A DNA stretch of 5,855 nt from Pseudobdellovibrionaceae bacterium (GTDB taxonomy: Bacteria; Bdellovibrionota; Bdellovibrionia; Bdellovibrionales; JAMPXM01), in contig JALHOI010000218.1 in NCBI GenBank assembly GCA_022843085.1, forward strand, positions 1 to 5,855, read 5' to 3'. Position 1 is the stretch's first letter; each line of letters opens with the position of its first letter. Below the pieces are notes generated by a model, which was given only the letters and a program-made list of their open reading frames with translations, made no database searches and was not told the DNA's origin. Of this stretch, positions 5,801 through 5,855 are shown one piece after another. A program made the translations under genes and the position numbers.

Positions 5801-5855
5801 GACGGCGTACTTCTTTTGAGTCTCAGGAATAATGCCCCGATTAAAAAAACAACTA

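Overview
The window looks like bacterial chromosomal DNA of roughly even GC content. It has three well-supported complete or near-complete genes, one flavoenzyme gene that may run past the right edge, and clear gene decay between them. The lineage is not proven. Three traits fit Bdellovibrionota or other delta-proteobacteria-like groups, as a low-confidence inference: a diderm lipoprotein with a Ser after the lipobox Cys, exported cysteine-containing proteins of no recognised family, and a remnant of an ABCC (MRP)-type ABC transporter. There are no tRNA or rRNA genes, CRISPR arrays or intact insertion sequences.

Left part (1-1330): a plus-strand gene (224-694) encodes a COQ4-like protein with the family's metal-ligand pattern HDxxH-x11-E. 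It is preceded by a short degenerate 12-bp tandem repeat. Its stop codon is followed by about 640 bp without a convincing gene. That stretch holds a possible decayed in-frame reading frame (695-889), a perfect TATAAT hexamer (824-829), a strong intrinsic terminator (1113-1141, plus strand) with no intact gene just upstream, and a 22-codon ORF with a GGAGG ribosome-binding site (1192-1260).

Middle part (1331-3736): two divergent genes of unknown function, separated by a 457-bp spacer, encode exported proteins. The minus-strand gene (1331-2179) encodes an outer-membrane-type lipoprotein. The plus-strand gene (2637-3596) encodes a protein with a Sec signal peptide. The latter appears to have lost its C-terminus to a frameshift: a coding-like 48-codon tail in another frame, with no start codon, continues to 3736.

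Right part (3737-5855): on the minus strand, a vanillyl-alcohol-oxidase / 4-cresol-dehydrogenase type flavoenzyme (4157-5800) is followed at once by a broken piece of an ABC transporter nucleotide-binding domain (3842-4144). In that piece Walker A and the Q-loop have been fused by an internal deletion. The reading frame of the flavoenzyme stays open to the right edge of the window, so its true start is uncertain.

The intact genes do not form an evident pathway or operon. I see no convincing new multi-gene system. The most useful observations are the frameshifted secreted protein, the COQ4-like protein, the ABC remnant, the apparent lack of the covalent-flavin histidine in the flavoenzyme, and the orphan terminator.
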